Shown here: in pieces, positions 1 through 11,122 of the stretch
How the letters are laid out: each line of letters begins with the position of its first letter
Position numbering within the stretch: the stretch's first letter is position 1
From: Euptelea pleiosperma
Taxonomy: Eukaryota > Streptophyta > Magnoliopsida > Ranunculales > Eupteleaceae
Direction of reading: 5' to 3'
DNA: 64,000 bases
Assembly (NCBI GenBank): GCA_035048495.1
Contig: CM068553.1
Span: forward strand, 1,867,259 to 1,931,258
The notes under the pieces: model-generated
The model's input: only the letters and a program-made list of their open reading frames with translations
Told to the model about the DNA's origin: nothing
Databases searched by the model: none
Position numbers and translations under genes: made by a program

Positions 1-1090
1 CACAAGCTCTCCATAGCTCCGAATACAGATCGTCGCCTCCAAAGCCTATCAAACACAGAAAACCAAAACCAATAATCCTAAGTTCCTAACTACTCTCTAA
101 AAGCCACAACTTTTCTTCGGAAAACAACTGCAATTCACCGGATGATAGAAATCAACCATCGTTTCACCTGGTTCCGTCCGTTCCCCCGCATAATTCGGCT
201 GCGAAATCGAGGGACATCTGAAATTATCTCCATACGCCATGAAACCACTATTTGAAGCTCGAAAACCTCTAGTCAGACCTCAAATACCACTCCACGAAAT
301 CCTAATCTAACCCATTTTTATAAAATCCAATCAAAATCAATAAAACGGAAACCGTTTTTAGATTTATTGGAACCTCCGACTCTCCGATTCCTCTCGCCTT
401 TATTAAACGCAGTTACGATCGCGATCGAAGACAAATCTGCTAACCTGCTCTGCGTCGGTTACGAAACCACGTATCTCTTTAACTTCTCTGCTCCAAAACC
501 GCTCCTTCTGCAACCTCGTTAACGTTAATCTATCTCCCCAAGCGAGAAAACCAGAAAACGCCGTTACCAAATCCCCAAACCGCTTTACGCGCGTCTTATT
601 ATACGCCTCGTTTTGTTTCTCTCTCTCAAACAACTAACGTCAACCCAACTGTGGTTAGATGTTAACCTTAGATCGCGATTTTCCGTACGACACTCTAGTT
701 TGAGAAAGTTAATCGCAGCCGTCAGATAACGGCGGCTGCCTTTTAAAGACTGAAGCACAGTAGCGCCGAATCGCTGACGGCGCATCGGAATGCGTTCTCG
801 TGACATGACGGCTCCCGTTTACATAGTTATCGTTACCGTTACTTGCCGTCTTCTTTCTTGTCTGCTTTGCGGCAGGCAGCCGTGTTGGCTCGAGTAAACC
901 CGGCAGAAACTTTCGGATACTTTTCTTTCTTGAAATTTTTTGTCTTCCCATTTTGACCTGATGGGGACCACCTTGGACAGATTTTGAGTGAAGGATCGTG
1001 AACTGTTAACATCTTTTGGCCCCCGACAGGCTACGATAAGGTATGTGGTCCCGTTCTGACACATCAGCAGATCCATATCATTAATTCCCG
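1..1090. other. Unassigned low-copy-looking sequence at left edge
   Basis: This stretch shares none of the repeat motifs that fill the rest of the intergenic DNA and is richer in CG dinucleotides. Several short minus-strand open frames exist (for example 403-633, 585-806, 819-1076) but none gives a recognisable protein. On the minus strand an ATG at about position 240 opens about 47 codons and is followed by a possible splice donor. It could be the promoter, 5' UTR or first exon of a minus-strand gene lying left of the window. I cannot name it. Confidence 0.25.
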
Positions 1091-1327
1091 CCTATTGTGC
1101 TGATCATATCCACGTGTCCATCATCCACGGTATTGTACGTCAGATGGGTTTGATTCCTCCCTTTTTCAATTTTTTTGTGAAAATGACTGAACTAATACAT
1201 TGGGACCCAGTATTAGACAAGTCTAACTCTAACCTCTTAACCGTTGGATCGGATCCAAATTTGTTAGCATTTTTTTCGGGGATCATGTTGATCATGACCT
1301 AAGAGATTCCTTATGGGGGAAAATTAA

Positions 1328-1677
1328 GAGCAAGACTTGCTGACCACCCACAATATAAGCCACATGGCAATTTATTAGAGGACACTGACCGTATAGATGT
1401 TTGGCCAATCCTAGGTAGACCTAGAAATCAAAAATCAGCCTGATTACTGATTTCAAACCATTGGATCGTTATACAGAAACAATGGTAAATAATGCTCAAA
1501 TTCCTACGGTTAAAATCAACCAACGGAAATGACTTCAACTAACTTTTAGAAATCACTTATCAGGTTGATTTTGGGTTTGTAGGTCCACCTAGGGATTGGC
1601 CAAACATCTATACGGCCAGTGTCCTCTAATAAATTTCCACATGGCTTATATTGTGGGTGGTCAGGCAAGTCTTGCTC
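1328..1677. mobile_element. Mutator-like foldback MITE, complete copy
   Basis: The element starts GAGCAAGACTTGC and ends with the inverse GCAAGTCTTGCTC. The inverted repeats continue inward for well over 100 bp (…GACCGTATAGATGTTTGGCC…), so the whole element can fold on itself. It is flanked by a perfect 9-bp duplication, GAAAATTAA, at 1319-1327 and 1678-1686, which is the Mutator/MULE signature. It has no coding capacity. This copy helps define the commonest repeat family in the window. Confidence 0.85.
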
Positions 1678-1794
1678 GAAAATTAAAACTGGTCCTAATA
1701 AATCTGTACTAAGGGCTTGCCTTGAAAGCTCCCATTTTCAGGGCCCTAGTCCAGTTCAGAATGAAGAACGGGTTCGAGATTGCAATATCTTCCT

Positions 1795-2162
1795 CAAGGT
1801 TTAAAGGGGACCGTTATAACGGTATAACGGACTGGGGGTGTTACTGTTTTTTCCCTTATAATGGAAACGCTCAGGGACAAAAATGAAAAATAACGGGAAA
1901 ATGGCGTTAAAATTAAAATTTGAATTTCAAAAATAGAAAATAATAGCCCTTTTTTCACAAAATTTTCTATCGTTATAACGGAAAATAACGGCCGTTATTT
2001 TTTGGGCGTTGTAACAGTCCATAACATAACAGGGTAGGTCCGAATCCCTTATAATGGCCGTTACTTTTTGGGCGTTGTAACAGTCCATAACATAACAGGG
2101 TAGGTCCGAATCCCTTATAATGGCCGTTATTTTCGTTATAACGGCCGTTTTTTTAAACCTTG
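1795..2162. mobile_element. hAT-like MITE (CAAGGTTTAAA family), complete copy
   Basis: Its ends are CAAGGTTTAAA and the inverse TTTAAACCTTG, flanked by a perfect 8-bp duplication ATCTTCCT (1787-1794 and 2163-2170). The interior is AT-rich and studded with AACGG/CCGTT words. It contains a 66-bp internal direct duplication (one unit from about 2004, the next from about 2070). An 8-bp TSD and CA-rich short ends fit the hAT superfamily. Non-coding. Confidence 0.85.
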
Positions 2163-2170
2163 ATCTTCCT

Positions 2171-4864
2171 TACCTAAAAGTAGGCTCCCGTAATTATCAA
2201 ACCTGGACTGACCTTGTCTGGTCCATTTTATTTGGTTCTCAATGGGTCTTATTCTTTACGTGGTTGAAGACGGCCCTCCTTCCTTTTTCCTGATTATACT
2301 TCCACTATTTGAAGGAGCCTATATAAGTGGTTTGTACAAATTGAATCACAATCATTTTTTTACGAATTCTTTCCAAGAACAACCCTAGTGCAGAGGTAGG
2401 TTGTATTTATTTATTTTTTTTTTTTTATTTTTTGCTGAAAGGAAAAATTATGATTGTTGGGATGACAATAGACTCTGATCAAGACCTGTTGGATCCCAAT
2501 GAGTTCCTTTGCAATCTAACTCGAACGATAGGAGAACCAGAAAAAGGACAGTTGCAGAGAAAGAGCTCAACGTCCATGTTGAGGGTTTGGAGCATTGGCC
2601 CTACTTAATAGAAGTCTTTAACCGGGTTCAAGTTAGGTTGGGGTATTAACACGGGGAACCATGTCCCCGAAGTTTAATGGAGGTGGCGAGAATATTTCAG
2701 AGACAAAAATGGCTTCACCACACAACCTTACCCACAAAACTAAGGCAAGGCTCTATATGATTACCCTGAATAAGTTTTCTAGAAAATGTTGATCCAGAAA
2801 AAGTTTTATGACATTTATATGCAAAAATCATTTCTAGAAAGCTTATTCAGGCCAACCATCCAGAACCTTCTTAGAAGAGAAACAAAAATTAGTTGGGTGA
2901 GTGGAATCCAAGTCAAAGTTCAATCGTCCGTCTCTTTAGCTAAGAAGTTTGACTTGTCTTACCCAAAGAAAACAACTCACTAACTCATCTTCTTCGCAGC
3001 AAGCAAGAAGAATACCAAACACACTAGAAAATCACCCTCTAGTTCTACTCATATTATTACAAAACTACCCTCTATCATTGGACCCACTTCGACAATTTCT
3101 TTGAACACTACATGATTGACTATTGCAGGTTGATAGTCAATCGGTTGGTGGGTTTTGTGGGTGCACAAAAATTAGTTTGTAGAGGTTTCACACAGTATCA
3201 GTTGATTGGGATCTTTGTATGGATTGAGCCTTCTTTTCCCATTCTAGAGAGGGGAAAAAAACCATACTTTATTTGGTCAACCAGGGTTTTGATTCCTACT
3301 TTGCATCTTTTCACACACTAAGCAACTCTCCCCCTCTCATCTTGAAAGTTGGATGGCATAATCATGTTCAACATGGGTTAATCTTGAATTTGAAATCGAT
3401 GATCATCCATGAATATGGATGATGATTGATTCATTCAATCAGGATAAGTTTTGACCTTGGAGATGTCCTAGTATGAACCCTTATCTTAAAATTGGTCTTA
3501 TAAATGGTCTATATCATCAAGTAAATATAATATAAATTTAGCGGCAAATAGTCTAGTTATTTTGATACGGGTGCGTTTGTGGGGTATGTAGATGAGTTAA
3601 GCGATGAATTGATAAGGATGATGAGGTGATTATTCTCGCAAAAAATCAGCTAATTTTGACATTTCTACCTAAGAAAAATAGGTTACAAGTTGAAAAGATC
3701 TGGACCATCCATTTCACTGTAAAAATTTTAAATCAACATTCGATAGGTTATCTCCATGTGGGCCTCACTTGGCATGCATGTGATTTGTGCGAAAACCAGA
3801 CAATTAAAAAGTGACGTTTGAATTCGTCGAACGCACGTCAGCATGAATTCTCTAGTGAAGTTATCTCACTTATTGGGATTAGAATCCTATTTTTAAGGTG
3901 TTAAAACTTTTTAGTCTTCTTGATTGAGGATAGGGACAGGAATAGGGACAAACCAATCACAATCGCAATGGTGCAAAGTTAGGTATTAAGGTAGGTTTAT
4001 TTATTAAATGGACGTAACAAATGACACTGACTTAAGGGCCACGGATGAAGCTTACTAAGTAACTCGTTCCCCCTACCCAAAACTCGGTCCATTCCAAAAT
4101 TTGTAGTCATATGAAAAGTGGATTACAAGTTGAAAAATTCTGGACCGCCTATTTTCAGAGTTAACTTTAAGTCCACGTTTAACCGGGTTAGAAGTTTCAG
4201 AAAAGGTTGATTTTTGTGGTATGGTGAGGACATTATCCCGTCCTCACTAAAAATCAGCCCTTAAACTTATCTTCTTATAGGCCCCACAACAACAAAAAAA
4301 ATGACAAATGGGTGTGGGGCCCACATGCAGATGAGTTAAGGGCTGATTTTTTTTTTTTGGCTTCGCCATAAATCAGCACTGTTTGAAATTTCTAATCCTA
4401 TCAAATGTGGAGTTATAAAGTAAAGAAAAATATAGGCGGTCAAGTGGGTGAGTCGGCATATTGCGTCAAGTGGGTGGGCAATCGGCAGAAAAGTTTTGCC
4501 AAATCCTTTCACATGAGTCCTGATTCGACGAGGATGACGACGGTTGGATCATTTGATCAGGTCAAGTAGATCTTTTGTCCTCCCATTGTGACACTTGTGT
4601 TTCCCATTGATTCTATTCCTTTCTTATTTTTAAATTTTTTTTCCCTTTTTCTTGTCTTTTCTCCCTTTTATTTTTTCCTACTCAAAAGCTTTGGTATCTA
4701 AAGAATCTTGAGAATTCTTCCTATTACTTTGGATTTTTTTAACAAATTCTCTCCTTACAGAACATGTTAAAGTTTCAATGAGGGGTTAAGAAATCCCCCC
4801 CTTAAAAAAAACACAAAAAAAAGGAGAGAGAAACTGACCTTTATCTACACACTGTGCATGGGAC
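2171..4864. other. Intergenic, no gene recognised; small hairpin inside
   Basis: No protein or RNA gene is recognisable. A hairpin lies at about 2768-2851, with arms CTGAATAAGTTTTCTAG and the near-inverse CTAGAAAGCTTATTCAG. Related wording recurs near 19220-19260, so it is a dispersed repeat. Segments at 3540-3830 and 4085-4400 share a motif around ACAAGTTGAAAA…CTGGACC that also recurs near 35400 and 38900, again a dispersed repeat. A TATA-like CTATATAAGTGG occurs near 2321 without a recognisable gene after it. Confidence 0.4.
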
Positions 4865-5259
4865 CAAGGTTTAAAGGAGGCCGTTTTAACGGTTAAAGGG
4901 ACGGGGGGCTTTACCGTTTAAACGGATTGAAACGGCCAGGGTCAAAAATGGAAAAAAAAAAAAGAAAAAAATGGAATTTAACGGAATTAAATGGATTTTA
5001 ACAGAAAAAATAGCGCTGAAATTCAAATTTGAAAATTAAAAAAAATAAAATTGAACGGATTTTTAACGGAACTTAAACGGATTTAACGGCCATTTTTTTC
5101 ACAAAAATTTTCAGAATTAAACGGCTGTTTAAACGATTTTAACGGCCGTTAAAACAAAAAAACGGCTGTTTTATTCAAAACCAATAAAACGTGTTTAAAC
5201 GGTTTTAATGGAAATGGGCTTGGGGCGTTACCGTTTAAACGGTCATTTTTAAAACCATG
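4865..5259. mobile_element. hAT-like MITE (CAAGGTTTAAA family)
   Basis: It begins CAAGGTTTAAAGG and ends TTTAAAACCATG. The flanking 8-mers are CATGGGAC (4857-4864) and GATGGGAC (5260-5267), 7 of 8 identical, read as a slightly decayed hAT-type TSD. The interior has many AAACGG/CCGTTT words like the other copies. Non-coding. Confidence 0.8.
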
Positions 5260-6657
5260 GATGGGACTAGCGATTTGAATGCACACACCCATGTGAAGAC
5301 CAATTTGGTTGGTTTTGCTTGGTTGCCCTTGTAACCTATATATATATATGTGACACCCACATATACAGGTTTAGCCACTCTTCTTCTTCCCCTTTCAACC
5401 CACCTAAAAATTTAATGTGGGGTACCCTCTAAAATATTCAAAAAAATTTAGTGTTTAGGGTTAGTTTATTTGATGTGGGTACCCTAGAAACATTAAAGAA
5501 AACATGCATTTGTGGTTGGAATCCATGTTAAAACATGTGAAGACAATCATGGGAAACTGGAATTTTTATGCTTTGAGTGGAGTCCCCCTCCATTGTTCCT
5601 GTAAGCAAAAAAATGTCTTAAAAAATCTAGTTTAGATAATAAGGAAGGGTGAGTGGGATCTTGGTCCCCCCCTACTCTCCTTCTTTTGACTTTGTCTGAG
5701 GCTTCATCAGCCGTTGGATCAATCAACTAGGTTTGTTTTTCAGTGGCTATGGATGTAGTTTGTCTTAATCAAAGAAACTAAGATCCAATGGGCCCACCCC
5801 CCCTTTCTTCTACTTTTTTAGGGTAATATGACCTAACTCATGTCACCTTTTGCATAGATAAGAAGAAAAGGACACAAGTCCTATGTGGGGGTTACCATTA
5901 GCCACATTCATTTGGGCCCCACTCTTATGATTAAATAATACAAAGTGGGTTAGGGTTAGGGTTAGGGTTAGGGTTAGGGTTAGGGTTATGTCCTCTCTTA
6001 TCTCTCTATCATCAAATTAGGGTTAGGGTTTCAAGGAGAGCAAAAAGGACAAGGGAATCCCACACAAAGAAACATGAAAATCTTTAACCTAGCAAGATTC
6101 CATCTTAGATTAACTAACCTAATTTAATGAACTGTAGGTCATATGGAGAGCAAATGATTGGTCAAACTAATCAAGTCAAACAACCATGTAATCAATCTCT
6201 GGTTGGGCATTCCAAGCCCTATCAGACAACAAATTTAGTGCTATAAGGGGGGGACCATAAATCATAAAAAGGGACACTTGCCAGGTGTGAAATAGTATAC
6301 TTTTGTTGGTGGTACTTTAGTATAGTACTACTTTAATCTCAGCCCTTGGATTTAGGATTAACAATGTCATAAACCCTTTTATGATGTCATTATTTTCAAA
6401 TCCAGAGGCTAACATTGAGTGGTATATCATTAGGGCTATGACATCATTGGCTTTATAGATAATTGAGCAACTGAACTTCCAACTAGGGTTAAAAATGCTT
6501 CCCAAAAAAAAAATTAGGGTTAAAAATATATATAATCATAGGATCAAGGCGCTCGCTTACACTCGTGATGCATGAACTTATACGATAATGCTATATGGTA
6601 CTAGCGCAATTTGTCGGATGCCACCAATGTATTTTGTCGTTTTCGACAAGTCTTATC
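5260..6657. other. Intergenic, no gene; telomere-type repeat inside
   Basis: I see no gene here. A (GGGTTA)7 run occupies 5947-5988, annotated separately. The rest is AT-rich unique-looking DNA with several GGGTTAGGGTT remnants nearby. Confidence 0.4.
5947..5988 (+). repeat. (GGGTTA)7, TTAGGG-type telomere-like tract
   Basis: Seven perfect hexamers GGGTTA in a row, with further single GGGTTAGGG copies about 40 bp downstream. The unit is the six-base TTAGGG form, not the seven-base TTTAGGG form typical of most plant telomeres. Confidence 0.95.
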
Positions 6658-7206
6658 GGAGGTGTCAATGGGTATCCGATTAACCAATAATTGACAAAAC
6701 CTGGTCCCAATTATCTTGGTTGTGGGACTACCTGTTTCGGTACCAGAACCATAATTGTCCGACTTGAAATTGATATTGAAAAATAGAATCCCGTTTTGGA
6801 TATACTAGCACCCAACTCGAACTGACCCAATGACACCCCTAGTCTTATGTTCAAGAATGGTTCTGGTTCCTATTGATTCCGGCACCTAAACAAATGGGTT
6901 CAGAACTGGAACTGATAAAAATATCCGGTTCTCTCATTATCGGATACCCGTGTGTTGCAAAAATGTGAAAAAAAAATAATTTGATTTTTATACTAAATTT
7001 AAGAAAAAACTTGACATCTTTAATACTAGTATATGTCAGTTCTGGCTTGGTCTAGGCACTAGTGTACTTAGAACTGAAACCCATATTACATACTTTGTTT
7101 TTGGGTCTTTTTGGGTTCTATTCAGAAATATTTAGTCCCAAAATCGGGATAATCAGGACCAATTCTTATTAGGCATTGGGTTATTGGGTCCAAATTGACA
7201 ACCCTA
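6658..7206. mobile_element. hAT-like non-autonomous element, composite
   Basis: The left end GGAGGTGTCAATGGG and right ends …GACACCCCTA (6841) and …GACAACCCTA (7206) resemble the TAGGGGTGTCAA ends of the element at 19679. The 8-mer GTCTTATC/GTCTTATG occurs at the left flank (6650-6657), right after the first right end (6842-6849) and right after the second (7207-7214). This reads as a TSD present three times, so two elements probably sit head to tail. The interior is rich in GGTTC/GAACC words. Non-coding. Confidence 0.6.
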
Positions 7207-7683
7207 GTCTTATGTAAACTACTAATGGGTGGCCTGTGCCCACGGCACTCCCCGACAAAGCATTAATTGTCCAAATTGGGTGTGAGTGGCTAAGATACAT
7301 CATCCAGTTGGGGGATAAGATCTCGGCCCTTCTTTATTGAAGCCTATAAGAGGGGTAGACAACTGCGCTCCCTCATTATATAGATTTCGGGGTCGTCTAC
7401 ACGAATCATGTGTACAACTGGAATGGTAATGATAGTCCAATCAGCTTTATTTTTTGGCTCAGACTCCGATGCAGGGGCCCCATCGAGTGGTAGGTCCATG
7501 TCCATGTATGGCCACTCATTCCATCATCCCATATGGCATTGATTAATATGTGGGGTAAAGTTGATTACAATCATTAAATTTGGTGCTTATCCTAGGATAA
7601 TATCAAAAAATCAAAAAATTGTGTATAAATGAGAGCTTTTTCCTTTATTAAATTATATTTTTTTCTTTAGGGGGATTAGTGGT

Positions 7684-7907
7684 TGATTGCGGAGTGTCAC
7701 CGAAGCCGCTGACAATCATGGAGTTCTTGACACGTACCCAAGTGCTTTTTGTCATGTACTAGAGCGGAATTCAAAAAAAGAAAAAAAAGAAATCTTAAAA
7801 AACACTCACCTGGGTACGCATTAGGTCAGGCCGTGGTTCGTCCGTACAAAATTCACGTGCCGAGAACTCTGTGATTGTCAGCGGCTTTGCTGACACTCTG
7901 CAATCAG
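7684..7907. repeat. Foldback (inverted repeat, arms about 50 bp)
   Basis: The left arm around TGATTGCGGAGTGTCAC (7684 on) is mirrored by GTGTCAGCGGC…/CTGCAATCAGC ending at 7907. Both arms share GCCGCTGACAATCA. The roughly 115-bp loop is A-rich. It looks like a small MITE of unknown class. Confidence 0.6.
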
Positions 7908-7972
7908 CAAAGGTGGACTCGGAAAAATCTATGATACCGACTTCTATATCAAGATTTTGATGTAAAAGTCCC

Positions 7973-8200
7973 TCAATTTGCCACGTAGTAGACTCTTTCA
8001 GGCCCACTGCCCCATTAAATGTTTGGCGGCGGCCCACATCTTGATGGACCCACACACCAAAAATCAGTGTGATTAGGCTTGTTCATAAAGCCCATGATGA
8101 AAAAAGTGCTGAAATCCTATAGCTAGAAATCATCAATCACGCTGATTTTTGGTGTATGTCTATCATAGTGTGGGCCAGAGATTCAAGGAGCAAGTGGGCC
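7973..8200. mobile_element. Foldback MITE, second family
   Basis: The copy carries the family wording TGGACC[CT]ACACACCAAAAATCAG with the inverse CTGATTTTTGGTGTATG in the second half, plus GTAGACTCTTTCAGGCCC and an inverse near 8210. Related copies occur at 16010, 22275, 36500, 43190, 44535, 53715, 54155, 59600 and 59878. I did not find a clean TSD here. Confidence 0.55.
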
Positions 8201-8856
8201 CGAACGAGTCTACTACTTTCAAATTTGTGGGACTTCTGCATCAAAGAACAGCCGGTGGACTTAGGGTTGATGAAGATTTTGGTTTAAGATTTGATGATTG
8301 AAACCCTACGCATGCATGCCACTAGCATGATGTTTGCGAGGGGATCACACGCGTGTAAAAAGAGCTACATTTTTTATCATTTAAATTACTTGGTGCTAAT
8401 GGTTGTGTTGGAAAAAATGATTAGCAATATGTCCCAATATAAATTGTTTCCATTGCTTCATTAGTGAGCCACGTGTCACATGCTAAAGGGGTTTCAATTA
8501 TTTGTTCTTTTCGTTTCTTACATTGCCATCCAATTCTAACAAAAAAAAAAAAAAAAAAGCCGCCCACTCGGAAAGAGAGAACCGAAAGAAAACAAAAAAC
8601 GGGTTCGGTTGAAATCTCAAATTATTGAGGAAGATATGGGTGGAGAGTAATTTGACGCACACACCATCTATAATTCCCTTTTTCCTTTCTATTGACCCTA
8701 CCTACTTTTTGTCGTTTTTTTTTTTTTAACGAAATCGAACTTTCTAGATCCACGAGTGTTAGTCCGCTTCATCAGAAAACTCCTAATATTCTAAACTTTG
8801 TACAAGTTCCAAGTATTTATATTTTAATAAAAATAATGTAGCAATACTAACAAATT

Positions 8857-8928
8857 GGTTCCATGGTCTAGCGGTTAGGACATTGGACTCTGAATCCAGT
8901 AACCCGAGTTCAAGTCTCGGTGGAACCT
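8857..8928 (+). tRNA. tRNA-Gln (anticodon CTG)
   Basis: A 72-nt cloverleaf. The acceptor stem is GGTTCCA / TGGAACC followed by discriminator T. The D stem is GTCT/GGAC with loop AGCGGTTA. The anticodon stem is TTGGA/TCCAG enclosing loop CTCTGAA, which puts anticodon CTG at 8890-8892, decoding CAG. The T stem is CCGAG/CTCGG with loop TTCAAGT. No intron. The internal A box (around TGGTCTAGCGG) and B box (GAGTTCAAGTC) are intact. A TTTT Pol III stop lies at 8940-8943 and CAA motifs lie just upstream, as is usual for plant tRNA genes. This looks like a functional nuclear gene. Confidence 0.95.
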
Positions 8929-9426
8929 TTAGATAAATGTTTTATTTTATAATTTTCATCATGGGCTTGGAAGTTGGAACCGACCCGTAGGCCTGTTCAT
9001 GACGCCCACAATAGAAAAGTGCTTGAATCCAACGGCTGATTTTTGGTGTGTAGGTCCTCCAAGGTGTGGGCGGACGCCGCGGACCAGTGAGCCTGAAAGA
9101 GCATACTACGATGAACTTTTGTATCAAACGGCTAGCTCTAATTCCTCCCTATGCAGATCCGGCGGCTCCGGCCAGAGCTACTCAAGCTAGAGGTCCATCG
9201 GTTACTTTTTTAACCCATGGGGTTTTTTTCCTTAAACATTGAGCAGAGTCCACGAGTTTTCATACTCCATCGGCATTGGTTGAAAACACAGAGCTCCATG
9301 GTAGCACTAAACCGCTGATGCACTCAACCCTGAATAGTGATTAGAGAATAGATAACGAAGCTTTGCAATCTAAGCATCGCATAAGGCCCTTGGTTAGAAA
9401 CCACCAATGTACACCAATCTGGTTAA

Positions 9427-9950
9427 AGAGCAAAACTTTGATGACGGACCACTGCGTGAGCCACTTGGAACACTTTTAGAAACCACTGACCGTATGGATG
9501 TTTTTCTCATCCCTAGGTGGACCTACATAACAAAATTCAGCCTGATTAGTAATTTCTAACCTTTGGATCTGTGTACCCCAAATAATGCTTGAAATCAACG
9601 GTTAATAATAAACCATGAAAATACTCTAATCTAAAGGATAGAAATTACTAATCAGGATGAATTTTGGTATTTAGGTCTACTTAGGAATGAGCCAAACATT
9701 CACATGGTCAGTGGCCTCTAAGAGTGTGCCATGTGGCTCATAATATGATCCATCAGCAATATGACACTTGTTAGTAGTGTAAAATCCAATGTTTTCTAAA
9801 AGGAAAAAAGAACGATGCACCAATTCCACGGCTAAAGATGACTCCAACCAAATGCTTAGAAATCACTGATCAAGTTGATTTTTTTGTATGTAGTCCACAT
9901 GGGATGGGTCAAACATCCATACGATCAACGGTATCTAATAGTGTATCACT
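9427..9950. mobile_element. Mutator-like foldback MITE copy plus half copy
   Basis: The left end GAGCAAAACTTTGATGACGG and GACCGTATGGATGTTT match the MULE-MITE family. The inverse half runs to about 9765. A second, separate right-half remnant (AAATCACTGATCAAG … CATCCATACGATC) follows to about 9950. The ends are degraded and no TSD was identified. Confidence 0.6.
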
Positions 9951-11122
9951 TCTTCCAAAGACTGTCCCTAAAATCACTAACGTGCTATGCATGTGCAACC
10001 TCCTAGTACTATTTTGAAGTCAAAACTTGGATACGCCACACCACGTTCGCGTACGCCTAGACAGTAGATACCTATTAGTTGCCTATAAAATGACATATGC
10101 ACCTATTAGTTCATTAAATGCCAAGCGATGCACCTATTATTTGCCTGTCAAGATTTTTTTGGGGAAAACCTAAGTACCAATTTATTAAATTCTCAATATT
10201 AAATGCCTTTTTAACATCCTCACCCATTCGTTCTCATGCCATTAATACCCCTTGATAAATACTTAATTACTTTCTATGCCATCATTTGTATTTCAGTCAA
10301 TACATCCCCTTGATATCTACTTAATTACTTATCTGCCACTAATCTTCCAAACTGCCTTTTGGGTTGAAATTGTCTTATTTTGCCACTTCTCAGAAAAGAC
10401 CTCTACAACCACTCACATGTGTCAATTCTAACATCACTAACCTTATGAAAAGTTGACCTAAAGTAATGCTAAATTTGAATGGTCCAGACTTTTCAAATTT
10501 AAGTTACCTTTTCACGAGGTTGGAATGTCAGAATGAACTGATTTTTTTTTACTATCTATAGCTGAAGGCAAATTATTTGGCATTTGTAAGAGCAAGATTA
10601 TATGGAGAATTTTGAACTTGTAATTCTTGCATGAATAAACCTGTAAAGATGACCCCCAACCTAACCCAACCCACCCGAGTTGCAGCCCTAATCGGCAACT
10701 CGGGCAGTGCTCTTGTCCACATCACACACACCTCATACCTTGGGTTGGCTCGACTGACTTTCATTCCACCCAATAATGGGCTGGGTGGGTGGTTGTGGGC
10801 CTGCCTCTTCTGGTTTATCTGGTTTTCAGGCTTGGCTCAGTTCCACACATGTGGGAAGCAGACAGGTCACCATATCGTAATTCAAATGATTATAAAAGAA
10901 AAATGTAAGGAAAATGCATAACAATTTTATTCGTGGAAAAAAAAACTAGGTCCATTCTCATCAGGATGGTGATGAGATGAAATAAAAGAAATGGTGAAAG
11001 AGCTAGGCCGTCCCGAAGACTCATGAAAACCTACATAGTTCCGATAAAACACTTCACCTCTTCTGGCATACATTGAAAAAGAAAAAAATAAAATAAAAAA
11101 GGTTCCAACCCAAATTTCTAGC
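9951..11122. other. Intergenic, no gene recognised
   Basis: AT-rich DNA with CCCAACCC/GGGTTGG-rich wording at 10650-10830 that resembles the sequence near 37140-37270, suggesting another dispersed repeat. The 96-codon plus-strand frame at 10631-10921 lies in that repeat and matches nothing I know. The 3' UTR of the minus-strand KAS I gene should occupy the right part of this stretch. Confidence 0.4.

Larger units (their letters stand above)
7207..8856. other. Intergenic, foldback repeats, no gene
   Basis: No gene is recognisable. The stretch contains a foldback at 7684-7907 and a foldback MITE at 7973-8200, both annotated separately. A pure A run lies at about 8541-8558. Confidence 0.4.

Noticed and set aside
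2200..2420. TATA-containing stretch that looks like an LTR or pararetrovirus promoter
   Set aside because: No repeat partner, primer-binding site or reverse transcriptase was found nearby.
10631..10921. A 96-codon plus-strand frame
   Set aside because: It lies in CCCAACCC-rich repeat wording shared with 37140-37270 and matches no known family.
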